This document shows, piece after piece, positions 17,037 to 25,821 of a DNA stretch of 64,000 bases. This DNA is from DAOVXM01 sp963746255. GTDB taxonomy: Bacteria; Chloroflexota; Anaerolineae; Anaerolineales; UBA4823. Within the stretch, counting starts at the first letter, position 1. Each line of letters starts with the position of its first letter. The stretch lies in contig CAVVAJ010000007.1 in NCBI GenBank assembly GCA_963746255.1, forward strand, positions 558,001 through 622,000. The letters run 5' to 3'. Below the pieces are notes generated by a model. The model searched no databases. It was not told the origin of the DNA and saw only the letters and a list, made by a program, of their open reading frames with translations. The translations under genes and the position numbers were made by a program.

Positions 17037-18224
17037 ATGAAAAAACAGTATTTCTTATCTCTAATAACCAGCCTGGTGCTGTTGACCCTACTCACAGCCT
17101 GTGATTCAATTATGCCAGCATCGACTACTGAGGCGGAATCGACCGAGATTCCGATCGTTATCGCCGATACCGAGATCATCTCCGAGGGCCGGCTAGTACC
17201 GAACCAATACGTGAACCTGTCTTTCAAATCTGGCGGGCAGGTGGTTGAATTGCTGGTTGATGAAGGGGAAGTTGTGGATGAAGGCCAGGTGATGGCTCGA
17301 CTGGGAAATCGTGAACAGCTCGAGGCTGCAGTTGCCGCTGTACAAGTTGAGCTTCTGAATGCTGAGCAGGCCCGTGACAAGCTTTTTGAAAATTCTGATG
17401 TCTCCACTGCCCTAGCCTACCAGGCGGTTACGGATGCGCGCGATGCGCTGCGCGATGGAGAGCGATATAAGAACAACCTTGAAGCTGGTAGTCGGCAAAC
17501 CTCTATCGACACAGCTAGGGCAGATGTCATCGTTCTGACAGAGAAATTGAACGATGCGCGCGAAGATTATAAAGGATACGAGAATAAGACCGATGATAAT
17601 CTCAAACGCGCGGCGCTGTTATCCAAATTTGCTGACGCCCAGCAAAAATACGACAATGCGGTTCGTTTACTCAACAACCTGCAGGGTTCACCGAGCGAGT
17701 TAGATACGGCAATCGCGGATGCGAATGTATCGGTTGCTGCTGCCTCATTGGCTCTCGCTGAGCAGGAGTATGAGAAGGTAAAGGATGGCCCTGACCCGGC
17801 TCAATTAACAATAATCGAAGCCCGTATTGCCGCCGCTGATGCGAACCTAGCCGCGGCAGAATCTGCCTTGGATAATATTGAATTAGTTGCTCCGATTCCT
17901 GGCACGATTGTGGATTTGAACCTCAAAGTCGGTGAACAGGTGAGCCCGGGCCAACCGGTCGTTGTGCTGGCAGATTTCAACCATTGGGTAGTTGAAACCG
18001 ATGATTTGACAGAAATCGAGGTCCCGGACATTTCCATTGGCCAATCAGTTACCGTCACTCCGGATGCGCTCCCCGATCTGGAACTTACCGGAACGGTTGA
18101 GTCAATCAAGGATATATATGAGGAAAAGCGCGGCGATATCACATACACTGCTCGGATCATATTAGATGACAGTGACCCCCGTCTTCGTTGGGGGATGACT
18201 GTCGTTGTAGTTTTCAAGGAGTAA
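17037..18224 (+). CDS. HlyD/MacA-type adaptor lipoprotein
   Basis: 395 aa efflux adaptor. The signal peptide ends in lipobox LLTAC, so it is lipid-anchored at the outer face of the membrane. A lipoyl/barrel-sandwich half-motif (QYVNLSFKSGGQVVELLVDE and GEVVDEGQVMARLG) is followed by a long coiled-coil hairpin (about 95-265, full of Ala, Glu and Asp). The second half of the lipoyl domain follows (LVAPIPGTIVDLNLKVGEQV) and a beta-barrel (LTEIEVPDISIGQSVTVTPD). It belongs to the ABC exporter run: 17 bp after the permease, 37 bp before a second adaptor of the same design. ATG behind AAGGAG. Confidence 0.9.
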   Translation: MKKQYFLSLITSLVLLTLLTACDSIMPASTTEAESTEIPIVIADTEIISEGRLVPNQYVNLSFKSGGQVVELLVDEGEVVDEGQVMARLGNREQLEAAVAAVQVELLNAEQARDKLFENSDVSTALAYQAVTDARDALRDGERYKNNLEAGSRQTSIDTARADVIVLTEKLNDAREDYKGYENKTDDNLKRAALLSKFADAQQKYDNAVRLLNNLQGSPSELDTAIADANVSVAAASLALAEQEYEKVKDGPDPAQLTIIEARIAAADANLAAAESALDNIELVAPIPGTIVDLNLKVGEQVSPGQPVVVLADFNHWVVETDDLTEIEVPDISIGQSVTVTPDALPDLELTGTVESIKDIYEEKRGDITYTARIILDDSDPRLRWGMTVVVVFKE

Positions 18225-18261
18225 GCCTTGTTTGTGATGATTTTTAGTCGAGGGGACAATC

Positions 18262-19506
18262 ATGGTCGGTAGTACGCGTAACTCCAAGGGTGGCGTGATA
18301 GTAGCAGTGTTTCTCATTGCTTTGTGCTTAATCGCTAAACCAAACCCGGCTGCCGCGGCATATTCTCCCCGAACCGCACAACCTAAACCTATCGGGATTC
18401 CCGAAATACAATCCCCAATCCAGGTGGAAGGCCGGATTGTGCCTGCCAATTATGTTCAGCTGTCACCACGAATCAGCGGGCACGTTACAGATTTACTGGT
18501 CCAAGAAGGTGATCTGGTGCAAGCTGGAACTACCCTTATGGTTGTGGGTGATCGACAGCAGCTGATCGCCGATATACTAACGGCAAAGTACGAACTAATC
18601 GAAGCTCAGCAGGAATTAGATGACCAGTACAAGACTGCTGAGTTAAGGCTAGCGGAAGCAAAACAAAAGTTAGCGGTTGCCGAGAAGGCTGAAGTCTTTG
18701 CCGCCGATAAAGTGAGGAGTACAGCCGCTCAACCGCCGGAATGGCATATCGAACAAGCGCGAATCAATCTGCAGCTTGCAGAGAACGCGTTAGAACGAGC
18801 GGAAGATGATATTCAAAAAGTTGAGAAACGAAAGAAGAACAAAGAAGGTATTTGGTATTGGTTTTTAGATGATAAGGATTTCCGTAACATCCTTCGTGGG
18901 CTCGAGCGAGTGAAGACCAACGCTGAACGCCGTGTTATCGATGCGCGCGAAAAGTACGAAGATTTGCAGAAACCAGTCGATTCGGTTGACTTGGCGTTAG
19001 CGCAGAGCGATTGGGAAACAGCCCAAGCCAACGTCGCAGAAGCCGCTCGTGAGGTCGCTAAGTATCAAAATGGGCCTGACCCAGAAGTAGTCGCGCTGTT
19101 AGAAAGCCACATCTGGGCTGCTGAGGCTCGTCTAATTGCTGCCGAAGCTAGGTTAAGTGACCACGAGGTGGTCGCGCCGCTATCTGGGAAGATTATTGAT
19201 CTGAAGCCAAAAGCCGGCGAGTGGGTGAACACTGGAGAGCCTGTGGTAGTGATCGCTGATGACACAGAATGGGTAGTTGAAACGGAAGACCTAACCGAGA
19301 TCGATGTGATTAACATACAAGAGGGGCAAGCAGCAACCGTGGAGCTGGATGCCTTTCCGGATGTAACCCTTCTCGGTGAAGTTGATTCGATCAGAGACCT
19401 ATCCGAGGAGAAACGCGGCGATGTAACCTACACGGTTGTCTTGAACCTGCTAGAGACAGATCCTCGTCTGCGCTGGGGGATGACAACTCTCGTGACTTTT
19501 GAATGA
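18262..19506 (+). CDS. HlyD/MacA-type adaptor, second copy
   Basis: 414 aa, same domain order as its upstream neighbour and clearly a paralogue: EGRIVPANYVQLSPRISGHV opens the lipoyl domain, a long charged coiled coil covers about residues 110-290, then VVAPLSGKIIDLKPKAGEWV and a barrel domain (LTEIDVINIQEGQAATVELD). The shared tail SEEKRGDVTYTVVLNLLETD closely repeats the first adaptor. An N-terminal hydrophobic segment (VIVAVFLIALCLIA) ends in an Ala-rich stretch that looks like a signal peptidase I site, so this copy is secreted or membrane-anchored rather than lipidated. Two adaptors for one ABC pair suggest a mixed hexamer. Confidence 0.88.
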   Translation: MVGSTRNSKGGVIVAVFLIALCLIAKPNPAAAAYSPRTAQPKPIGIPEIQSPIQVEGRIVPANYVQLSPRISGHVTDLLVQEGDLVQAGTTLMVVGDRQQLIADILTAKYELIEAQQELDDQYKTAELRLAEAKQKLAVAEKAEVFAADKVRSTAAQPPEWHIEQARINLQLAENALERAEDDIQKVEKRKKNKEGIWYWFLDDKDFRNILRGLERVKTNAERRVIDAREKYEDLQKPVDSVDLALAQSDWETAQANVAEAAREVAKYQNGPDPEVVALLESHIWAAEARLIAAEARLSDHEVVAPLSGKIIDLKPKAGEWVNTGEPVVVIADDTEWVVETEDLTEIDVINIQEGQAATVELDAFPDVTLLGEVDSIRDLSEEKRGDVTYTVVLNLLETDPRLRWGMTTLVTFE

Positions 19507-19515
19507 TCTCCAATT

Positions 19516-19539
19516 GCTGCTCGCGGGCAGCTTCCTTTT
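19516..19539 (+). terminator. possible weak terminator of the ABC exporter operon
   Basis: A 5-bp stem GCTGC (19516-19520) with GCAGC (19527-19531) and a broken T-run (TTCCTTTT). Position right after the last adaptor gene supports it; stability is low. Confidence 0.35.
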
Positions 19540-19548
19540 CATAAACCA

Positions 19549-19576
19549 TTAGATTTACATGTAAACATTGTATAAT
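19549..19576 (+). promoter_or_regulatory. fructokinase promoter with internal palindromic operator
   Basis: A perfect TATAAT (19571-19576) lies 98 bp before the start codon, with a weak -35 (TTAGAT, 19549-19554). Between them is the perfect 12-bp palindrome TTTACATGTAAA (19554-19565), a position where a repressor would block RNA polymerase. Confidence 0.5.
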
Positions 19577-19579
19577 GCC

Positions 19580-19620
19580 TGAGGCAGCCCTTCCCCATTA
19601 TTACCGGGAACGCTGCCTCA
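19580..19620 (+). promoter_or_regulatory. two-step hairpin in the fructokinase leader
   Basis: TGAGGCAGC (19580-19588) pairs with GCTGCCTCA (19612-19620), and inside it TTCCC pairs with GGGAA. Transcription from the TATAAT above would begin about at the hairpin, placing it at the extreme 5' end of the mRNA where it could stabilise the transcript. Without a T-run it is not a normal terminator, though it could end the upstream operon. Confidence 0.45.
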
Positions 19621-19673
19621 TTGGATTTTAGTAGATGCTCATTGAATGACTGAACAGATCGTAGAGGTGCATA

Positions 19674-20558
19674 ATGACACTTTTCGGAGGCGTTGAGGCT
19701 GGGGGGACAAAATTTGTATGTGCGATCGGCACTGGACCTGAGCAGATCGAAAGCATCGTTAAATTCCCAACAACAAATCCCACCCAGACAATCGACCAGG
19801 CAGTAGATTTTTTCCTGAAATCATCTTTATCCATTAACGCTATTGGAATTGCCTCTTTTGGACCTATTGATCTTCATCCCGGCTCTCCGACATATGGCCA
19901 AATAACAACAACTCCTAAACCAGGTTGGCAAAACGTCGACATAGTTGGGCGATTAGAATCTGCCTTAGGGTTGCCCGTGGCATTTGATACCGATGTGAAC
20001 GGAGCGGCATTGGCCGAACACCGTTGGGGGGCTGCGCAGAACGATGATACTTTTGTATATTTGACAATTGGTACCGGTATCGGAGGCGGCGGTATGGTGG
20101 GAGGTAAGCTGATTCATGGGATGCTGCATCCGGAGATGGGACACATGCCTCTGCCCCGTGATCCCGAACGCGATCCTTTCTCCGGCATCTGTCCTTACCA
20201 TGGGGATTGTTTCGAAGGTTTAGCAGCCGGCCCTGCGATCGAAGCCCGCTGGGGAGTGCGTGGCGAACAGTTGGGGGGTGATCACCCTGCCTGGCGGCTG
20301 GAGGCGCATTACCTGGCTTTAGGATTGATGAATATCATCACCATTCTGTCTCCAACAAAGATCATTTTAGGTGGTGGTGTCATGCAGCAGTCGAATCTCT
20401 TCGCTTTGCTGCGCCACGAAGTTCAATCGCTTCTGAATGAGTATATCCAGGCCTCTCAGCTCTTTGGTGGGATTGACGAGTACATCGTGCCACCCACACT
20501 CGGGGATCAAACCGGTGTGCTTGGCGCGATCGCCTTGGCTCAAAATAATTTGTACTGA
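19674..20558 (+). CDS. ROK-family fructokinase
   Basis: 294 aa sugar kinase, ATP plus fructose to fructose 6-phosphate. N-terminal phosphate loop GGVEAGGTKFVCAIG, sugar-binding VAFDTDVNGAALAEHRWG with the catalytic Asp, and LTIGTGIGGGGMVGG. The zinc site HPEMGHMPLPRDP through CPYHGDCFEGLA is the form typical of bacterial ScrK/GmuE-like fructokinases, with Cys-x-x-His in place of the Cys-x-Cys of glucokinases. Start: ATG at 19674 with GAGG six bases before. It follows a promoter/palindrome/hairpin region and has no partner gene in the same unit. The fructose assignment rests on the subfamily pattern; mannose is possible. Confidence 0.88.
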   Translation: MTLFGGVEAGGTKFVCAIGTGPEQIESIVKFPTTNPTQTIDQAVDFFLKSSLSINAIGIASFGPIDLHPGSPTYGQITTTPKPGWQNVDIVGRLESALGLPVAFDTDVNGAALAEHRWGAAQNDDTFVYLTIGTGIGGGGMVGGKLIHGMLHPEMGHMPLPRDPERDPFSGICPYHGDCFEGLAAGPAIEARWGVRGEQLGGDHPAWRLEAHYLALGLMNIITILSPTKIILGGGVMQQSNLFALLRHEVQSLLNEYIQASQLFGGIDEYIVPPTLGDQTGVLGAIALAQNNLY

Positions 20559-20910
20559 TCACACACTGTATACATAATACATACGGTTGAGTTGTATCCT
20601 GGGGATATGTGCTTGTTGAAATCCTGGGCTCGGCTTGCTCCTATCATCTAAATCCCATTCCACCGATTTTTGGGGTGTACTCACGGCTTGTTTTTGATAT
20701 AGTATTTGTGTGGCATTCTGTTTCAACATGGCTTTCTGTGCATCGATCACGCCTGGGTAGCACCCTGATTGAAGAATTTTATCCTGCTGCCCTGGTCGTC
20801 TTTTATACCTGCGATTGCATTTAACCGGGTACTGTAGTCATGTAGTTCATGTGTTTCACCAGTTGGTATTCATAAGCTCCTCCTGTAGAATTAGCTTTTG
20901 AGAGATACGA
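20559..20910. other. 352-bp intergenic region upstream of LAL regulator 2
   Basis: No gene or RNA recognised. AT-rich patches include TATAGT near 20698 as a possible -10, and near-repeats GTAGTCATGTAGTTCATGTG about 20834-20855. The promoter of the LAL gene is presumably here. Confidence 0.5.
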
Positions 20911-23658
20911 TTGGATCCGTTGCTAGCTACGAAACTCTATAAACCTACATTACATCATCCCATCGTCCCACGTCCGGGCTTAGTTCAACGGCTAAACGAA
21001 AGCCTCAATGGGAAGATGTCATTACTATCCGCTCCCGCTGGTTTTGGGAAAACGACTTTATTGTGTGAGTGGATTAACGAGTCACACTTGAGAGCTGCCT
21101 GGTTATCACTAGATGAGAACGATAATGATCTCATTCAATTTTTCTCCTACTTGGTAGGGGCTTTACAATCATTGGATAAATCGATTGGAATAGGTGTTAA
21201 ACAGCTTCTCGAGGTAAACCCTACTCAACCGGCGGAAGTAATCCTGACCGAGCTGATAAATGATATGAGCTATGCGGCCCAAAATGCAGTTCGGAGGTTT
21301 GACCTCGTTGGCGAAAGTGATCAACAACAAAACTCTATCCTCGTCTTAGATGATTATCATTTAATCGAAAATAACGCTATCCATTTGGCGATCGCATTTT
21401 TTGTGGAACATGTCCCGGAAAGCTTGCATGTGGTTATCTCCAGTCGGGCAGACCCGCCTATCCCAATGGCCAGATTAAGAGTCCGACGACAGCTTGTTGA
21501 AATTCGCCAGTCTGACCTACGCTTTACTACACAAGAAATCCAAGATTTCCTAGTCATCGTAATGGGTATGCATCTGACATCAACAGATATTCAGACACTG
21601 GATAAAAGCACTGAAGGGTGGGTAGCAGGCTTGCAAATGGCTGCGCTATCTATGCAGGGTCGTGATGATATCTCTAGCTATATTGCGGATTTCACCGGAA
21701 CGAATCGTTTCATCCTGGATTACCTGGTGGAGGAAGTGCTTTCTCGCCAACCAGCCGAAGTGCAGGAATTTTTGGTGAAATCCGCAATTTTGGAACGCAT
21801 GAATGGGTCGCTTTGTGAAGCGGTCACCGGTATACCCGCAAACAGTCAAATTCTACCGCGCTTGGAAAGACAAAACTTATTTATTGTACCTTTAGATAAC
21901 GAGCGGGTATGGTATCGGTTTCATCGATTGTTTTCTGATCTTTTAAGAAAACGATTGCTTCAATTCCATTCTCGGGATGTATTGTCGTTGTATAAGAAAG
22001 CGAGTAATTGGTTTGCCGAAAACAACTTTATTCCTGAGGCAATAGATTATGCAATCAGTGCTGAGGATTATGATCAAGCCGTAGAATTAATCGCTGGGAT
22101 TATTGAGACCACCATGATGCGCAGTCAGCTAGCCACATTGCTGCGTTGGATGGAAAAGATCCCTGTCCGATGCATTACCCAGCATCCCATAGTATGTGTT
22201 CATTATGCCTGGGCATTATTCTTGGACGGGCAATCTTGGGACAAAGTCTGCTATTGGTTGGATAACTCTGATTGGGGTGATTCGGTGGTATCAGGGATTG
22301 CTTCTGCGCTGTATGCCCTCGCCGCAATCTATCAGGGACGTATTTCGGAAGCAGCACAGATGTCGCGCCAGTTGCTGCGTAATGGAAATGAGCAAGGTGC
22401 CTTCCTGCGCACCCTGGCTTCTTGGAACTTGGGTGTATCTTTAATTGCCCAAGGCAAGGAGGATGAAGGCGAAGACTTGCTGGAACAAGCAATCCGAATC
22501 AGCCTCGATTCCGGAAATATCTTGGTTGCTGTCATGGTTCTGTGTAATTTGGCTGACCAGCACCGGAAACATGGCCGTCTTTACCAGGCTGCTCGTTTGT
22601 ACAATCAAAGTCTTGATCTGGCAGTGGATTTCGAAGGCCATCATCTGCCGGTTGCTGGCCAGGCTTGGATTGGGCTTGGATATCTTGAGGGCGAATGGAA
22701 CAATCTTGATCTAGCCGAAAATCATATCAAGAAGGGAATCTCATTGATCGAAGGTTGGGGAAAAGTTGCGGCGATTGACGGCCACCTGTATCTATCTAGA
22801 ATACATATGATGCGCGAGGATTATGAAGCTGCCTATTCCGCCCAGCTGAAAGCCAGGGCGTTAGCGGAGCTGTTCGATGTTACCGAGATAGATGATTTAT
22901 TCGTTGATTTGCAGCAAGCGCGTCTCTGGTTAGCGGAAGGGAATTATTCTGCCGTCAATCAATGGGTGGATGAGAGAGGTTTACGCACTTCTAAAAATGG
23001 TACGGAGGCACTGAGCGCGGGACACTATTTCCACACGCGTTTATGGAAATATGAGATCGTTATCCTTGCCAGATTACTGATCGTCGAAGGGGATTGGGCG
23101 GCAGCCCAGAGGTGGCTGGCCTTGGCATATCAAGAGACCCAAAAGAGCAAAAGCATAGGATTGTTGATCGAGGTTTTGATCTTACAAGCGATCGCACTTA
23201 TTCATTCGGGAAATCATGATAAGGCCCAAAGTGCGTTAGAGGATGCACTCACTTTGGCTGAGCCCGGTGGGTATATCCGCATTTTCCTTAACGAGGGAGA
23301 AACTGCGAAGGCTCTGCTGAAACAGATCAATCAGCGAGATCCCAGAAGAGAGTATGTGAACTTACTCTTAAGCCAATTCAAACAGCCTAGAATTGCACAC
23401 CGCACGGAGAGCACTGAGGGATCTGTGTTGATGGCAAAAAATACAGCTAGCGAGCGAATACTTGTTGACCCATTAAGTGAGCGAGAGCTGCAGATCCTGC
23501 GTTATCTGGTTACCGAATTATCAACTCCGGAGATCGCTCATGAGCTAGTTATCGCCGTGAGTACAGTACGGTCGCACGTGAAGAGCATCTATTCTAAATT
23601 GGGTGTACATAACCGGTATCAGGCAGTGGATAGTGCCAGAAACTCACATCTGATCTAA
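20911..23658 (+). CDS. LAL/MalT-type LuxR transcriptional regulator, copy 2
   Basis: 915 aa, same plan as the gene at 8530: LLATKLYKP start, Walker A APAGFGKTT (41-49), Walker B SILVLDDYHLIEN, ISSRADPPIPMARLRVRR, a long TPR-like middle, and a C-terminal LuxR HTH (LSERELQILRYLVTELSTPE, VRSHVKSIYSKLGVHNRYQ). The start is TTG at 20911; no ATG upstream fits and the ribosome site is weak (GAGAGAT). The two regulators are paralogues and each is followed by a member of the same small-protein family, so the pair was probably duplicated as a module. The inducer is unknown. Confidence 0.92.
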   Translation: MDPLLATKLYKPTLHHPIVPRPGLVQRLNESLNGKMSLLSAPAGFGKTTLLCEWINESHLRAAWLSLDENDNDLIQFFSYLVGALQSLDKSIGIGVKQLLEVNPTQPAEVILTELINDMSYAAQNAVRRFDLVGESDQQQNSILVLDDYHLIENNAIHLAIAFFVEHVPESLHVVISSRADPPIPMARLRVRRQLVEIRQSDLRFTTQEIQDFLVIVMGMHLTSTDIQTLDKSTEGWVAGLQMAALSMQGRDDISSYIADFTGTNRFILDYLVEEVLSRQPAEVQEFLVKSAILERMNGSLCEAVTGIPANSQILPRLERQNLFIVPLDNERVWYRFHRLFSDLLRKRLLQFHSRDVLSLYKKASNWFAENNFIPEAIDYAISAEDYDQAVELIAGIIETTMMRSQLATLLRWMEKIPVRCITQHPIVCVHYAWALFLDGQSWDKVCYWLDNSDWGDSVVSGIASALYALAAIYQGRISEAAQMSRQLLRNGNEQGAFLRTLASWNLGVSLIAQGKEDEGEDLLEQAIRISLDSGNILVAVMVLCNLADQHRKHGRLYQAARLYNQSLDLAVDFEGHHLPVAGQAWIGLGYLEGEWNNLDLAENHIKKGISLIEGWGKVAAIDGHLYLSRIHMMREDYEAAYSAQLKARALAELFDVTEIDDLFVDLQQARLWLAEGNYSAVNQWVDERGLRTSKNGTEALSAGHYFHTRLWKYEIVILARLLIVEGDWAAAQRWLALAYQETQKSKSIGLLIEVLILQAIALIHSGNHDKAQSALEDALTLAEPGGYIRIFLNEGETAKALLKQINQRDPRREYVNLLLSQFKQPRIAHRTESTEGSVLMAKNTASERILVDPLSERELQILRYLVTELSTPEIAHELVIAVSTVRSHVKSIYSKLGVHNRYQAVDSARNSHLI

Positions 23659-23714
23659 TCAGATAAACCATAATCATCACCAGCACCTAACTGTCTCCGC
23701 GGTGTACCGCTGAA

Positions 23715-23756
23715 AATCCCCCGAAAATGTCCCCTATTTGGGGATGACATCTCCCC
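23715..23756 (+). promoter_or_regulatory. conserved upstream element of the small-protein locus, copy 2
   Basis: AATCCCCC (23715-23722), CCCTA, then GGGGATGACATCTCCCCC around 23740-23757; blocks and spacing match 11419-11461. In this copy the GGATGAC core lies between short C/G runs that can pair (GGGGA with TCCCC). A possible -10 (TAATAT, 23765-23770) follows. Confidence 0.5.
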
Positions 23757-23829
23757 CAGCACGATAATATAGTTGGAATATATTTGAAGTCACGGAATTG
23801 TCGCGAGCAAATTTATAAGGATGTCAAAG

Positions 23830-24087
23830 ATGGTATCGGATCCATACTGCAGAAGTGTACAAGCTTACCAAATTAAAGTCCTCGGGTGTATCGATGGATC
23901 CTGGTCTGGTTGGTTTGATGGTCTAACCATCGACATTGAGTACGCTCCTGATGGATCAGCAATTACTACACTCTCAGGCCACATCACCGATCAGGCTGCC
24001 CTGCGTGGGGTGCTCGTAAAGCTGTGGGATCTCAACCTACCATTACTTTCTGTGAGATTATTGCCCACTACACCGGTCAACTATTGA
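23830..24087 (+). CDS. small conserved hypothetical protein, LAL-linked family, copy 2
   Basis: 85 aa from the ATG at 23830, which is nine bases after AAGG (an ATG at 23821 abuts the ribosome site and is less likely). The core YQIKVLGCIDGSWSGWFDGL and TTLSGHITDQAALRGVLVKL, ending LNLPLLSVRLLP, is clearly homologous to the protein at 11836-12069. The DQAAL block and Trp-x-x-Trp-Phe-x-Gly motif are the best conserved features. No membrane segment, no Cys/His metal site. It lies 171 bp downstream of LAL regulator 2. Function unknown; a partner, ligand carrier or target of the regulator are possibilities (inference). Confidence 0.72.
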   Translation: MVSDPYCRSVQAYQIKVLGCIDGSWSGWFDGLTIDIEYAPDGSAITTLSGHITDQAALRGVLVKLWDLNLPLLSVRLLPTTPVNY

Positions 24088-24169
24088 AGGGTAATTGCTC
24101 AAACGAGGTAAACGACAGATTTTTTTGGAGTAGTGGCGCAGAAATAAGTATGCAAGGAAGGCTAGTGAC

Positions 24170-24754
24170 ATGTCGATGAAAATTATTGCAGATATGATTA
24201 CTTTTAGTCGGTTATTACTATCAATCTGCTTGATCTGGTTTGGTATTGAATTCGGTGTCCAAGCTTTGCCGTGGGTGGTTTGGATTATGATCCTCTCTTG
24301 GACTGGTGACAGCCTTGATGGTGCTTTTGCTCGACATAGCGGAATGAAGAAACAAACCTGGGTCGGAGCCCATGATTTACACTTCGATATGACAATTGCG
24401 GCGGCATTGCTGCTGTACCTGGCTTTAGCTGGTTTAGTGCCGCTGCCCAGAGCAATATTTTATTTACTGATCTGGGCTGTTGTCTTCTGGCGTTTCGATA
24501 TAAACAGCACCCTCGGGAAATTGTTCCAGGCACCTATCTATGGCTGGTTTATTGTGGTTTCTATTCGTGAGACTCCGAGCAGCGGATTATGGATTTTAGT
24601 TTGGTTGGTGGTAGCCATTATTCTCACCTGGCCGAGATTTCCTGATCAGATCATCCCGGAATTTGTTGATGGTATGGCAGAGATGTGGCAGCGACTTGTC
24701 TCCCACCTTCGGAATGGGAATGTTGCTGACCAATCCAAGAACTCACCCACCTAA
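24170..24754 (+). CDS. CDP-alcohol phosphatidyltransferase-like membrane protein
   Basis: 194 aa integral membrane protein with about five or six hydrophobic segments. The stretch DSLDGAFARHSGMKKQTWVG followed by AHDLHFD approximates the family signature DG-x2-AR-x8-G-x3-D-x3-D. The DG, AR and final Asp pair are present, but the spacing after AR is two longer and the last part is G-x2-D-x3-D. The TFSRLLLSICLIW start is also typical. Such enzymes transfer a phosphatidyl group from a CDP-lipid to an alcohol in phospholipid synthesis. The spacing change means activity is likely but not assured. Located between the small protein and a convergent ferredoxin-like gene. Confidence 0.7.
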   Translation: MSMKIIADMITFSRLLLSICLIWFGIEFGVQALPWVVWIMILSWTGDSLDGAFARHSGMKKQTWVGAHDLHFDMTIAAALLLYLALAGLVPLPRAIFYLLIWAVVFWRFDINSTLGKLFQAPIYGWFIVVSIRETPSSGLWILVWLVVAIILTWPRFPDQIIPEFVDGMAEMWQRLVSHLRNGNVADQSKNSPT

Positions 24755-24818
24755 ATATCGTGTAGGAAGATTGAGATTTACTCCTTTTATGAACCACCAT
24801 TAATGGTGAGTTAGTCTT

Positions 24819-25661
24819 CTAGGTGATATCGACCAGTGGTGCGATGTGTTCGATCATGTTCGACAGTACTTCATCATGGTCTACGCTTAGCTCAATCGCC
24901 TCGTTGGGACAAATTTCCACACATCGTCCACACCCCCGGCAGGTCTCGTTAATCACTGCATTTTCACCATCGACATGGATCGCGTCTACGAAACATACGC
25001 CCTCGCTGCATGTCCCACAGCCAATACAGCGTTCTGTGACCCTCACATTTACTCCCGGCATCCGGCTTACTTTGTTGCTTATTATGGGGGTGAGTTGTGG
25101 AATGACACCCCATAAACAGCAGCAAGGGCAGCAATTGCAGATCGTCAAGAGTTTTTGGCTAGGGCTGGCGCCTAACCAAACTGAATCGAGTTTATTTCTA
25201 CCGATCATATGTACCAAGCCTGCCTCACGGCAGTGTTGGGCATGCACAAGTGCTTCTTCTCTGGAGACAAGCTGGCCAAATTTCGGATTGATTTGCTTTA
25301 CTGCTTCCCCCAAGAATATGCAGCCGTACTCGATGGGATAAGTTGGACAGGCATTTCCCGATCTGCACAAACAAAAATCCATCACCCAGCAGTAGTTGGC
25401 TTGGGAAATGAAATGATCAACAATACTGCTAGGCAGGACAGTACTGTTGGGCCTCTCGATTGGAGCGTTTATGTGGATTGTGCCATCCCGGGGTAGGTAG
25501 ACGATGTCATCACCATTGAATAAACCGTAGTCGATGATCCTCCCAACAATCGGTAGATTGGTCAGTTTAGCAAAGGTGAAGCGTCCCGGGAAAAGCTCCG
25601 TAAGTATTTTGACGAACCACTCTGGCCTGCTCATTATCTCGTTTTTTGTTGCGCTGATCAA
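24819..25661 (-). CDS. 4Fe-4S dicluster protein with extra Cys-rich domain
   Basis: Up to 280 aa, cytosolic. Two ferredoxin-type clusters sit near the C-terminus: CIGCGTCSEGVC and CRGCGRCVEICP. Before them is a Cys-rich middle with CLCRSGNACPTYP and ICNCCPCCCLWG, a pattern known from uncharacterised iron-sulfur proteins of anaerobes. Electron transfer is the likely role; no redox enzyme partner is adjacent except the cytochrome gene next upstream on the same strand. The start is uncertain: the longest frame begins with TTG at 25661 without a ribosome site, while ATG at 25634 (MSRPEWFVKI) has a short GAG nearby and may be the true start. Confidence 0.8.
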   Translation of the reverse strand: MISATKNEIMSRPEWFVKILTELFPGRFTFAKLTNLPIVGRIIDYGLFNGDDIVYLPRDGTIHINAPIERPNSTVLPSSIVDHFISQANYCWVMDFCLCRSGNACPTYPIEYGCIFLGEAVKQINPKFGQLVSREEALVHAQHCREAGLVHMIGRNKLDSVWLGASPSQKLLTICNCCPCCCLWGVIPQLTPIISNKVSRMPGVNVRVTERCIGCGTCSEGVCFVDAIHVDGENAVINETCRGCGRCVEICPNEAIELSVDHDEVLSNMIEHIAPLVDIT

Positions 25662-25821
25662 GTAATGAGGTGATGAGTTGCTTATTCATAAATTGTACAC
25701 CACCATATCCGGCCTATAGTAAAAACACAGCCATATCTCGTGCGGTGTATATAGCATACAGTAAATATGTCGATTTGTGTTCACCGCCCCCCTTTTGTAG
25801 TTACGCGAGTAGGTCAAATTT

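Noticed and set aside
24795..24808. Perfect palindrome CACCATTAATGGTG between convergent genes
   Set aside because: No T-run for a terminator and no downstream promoter; probably chance.
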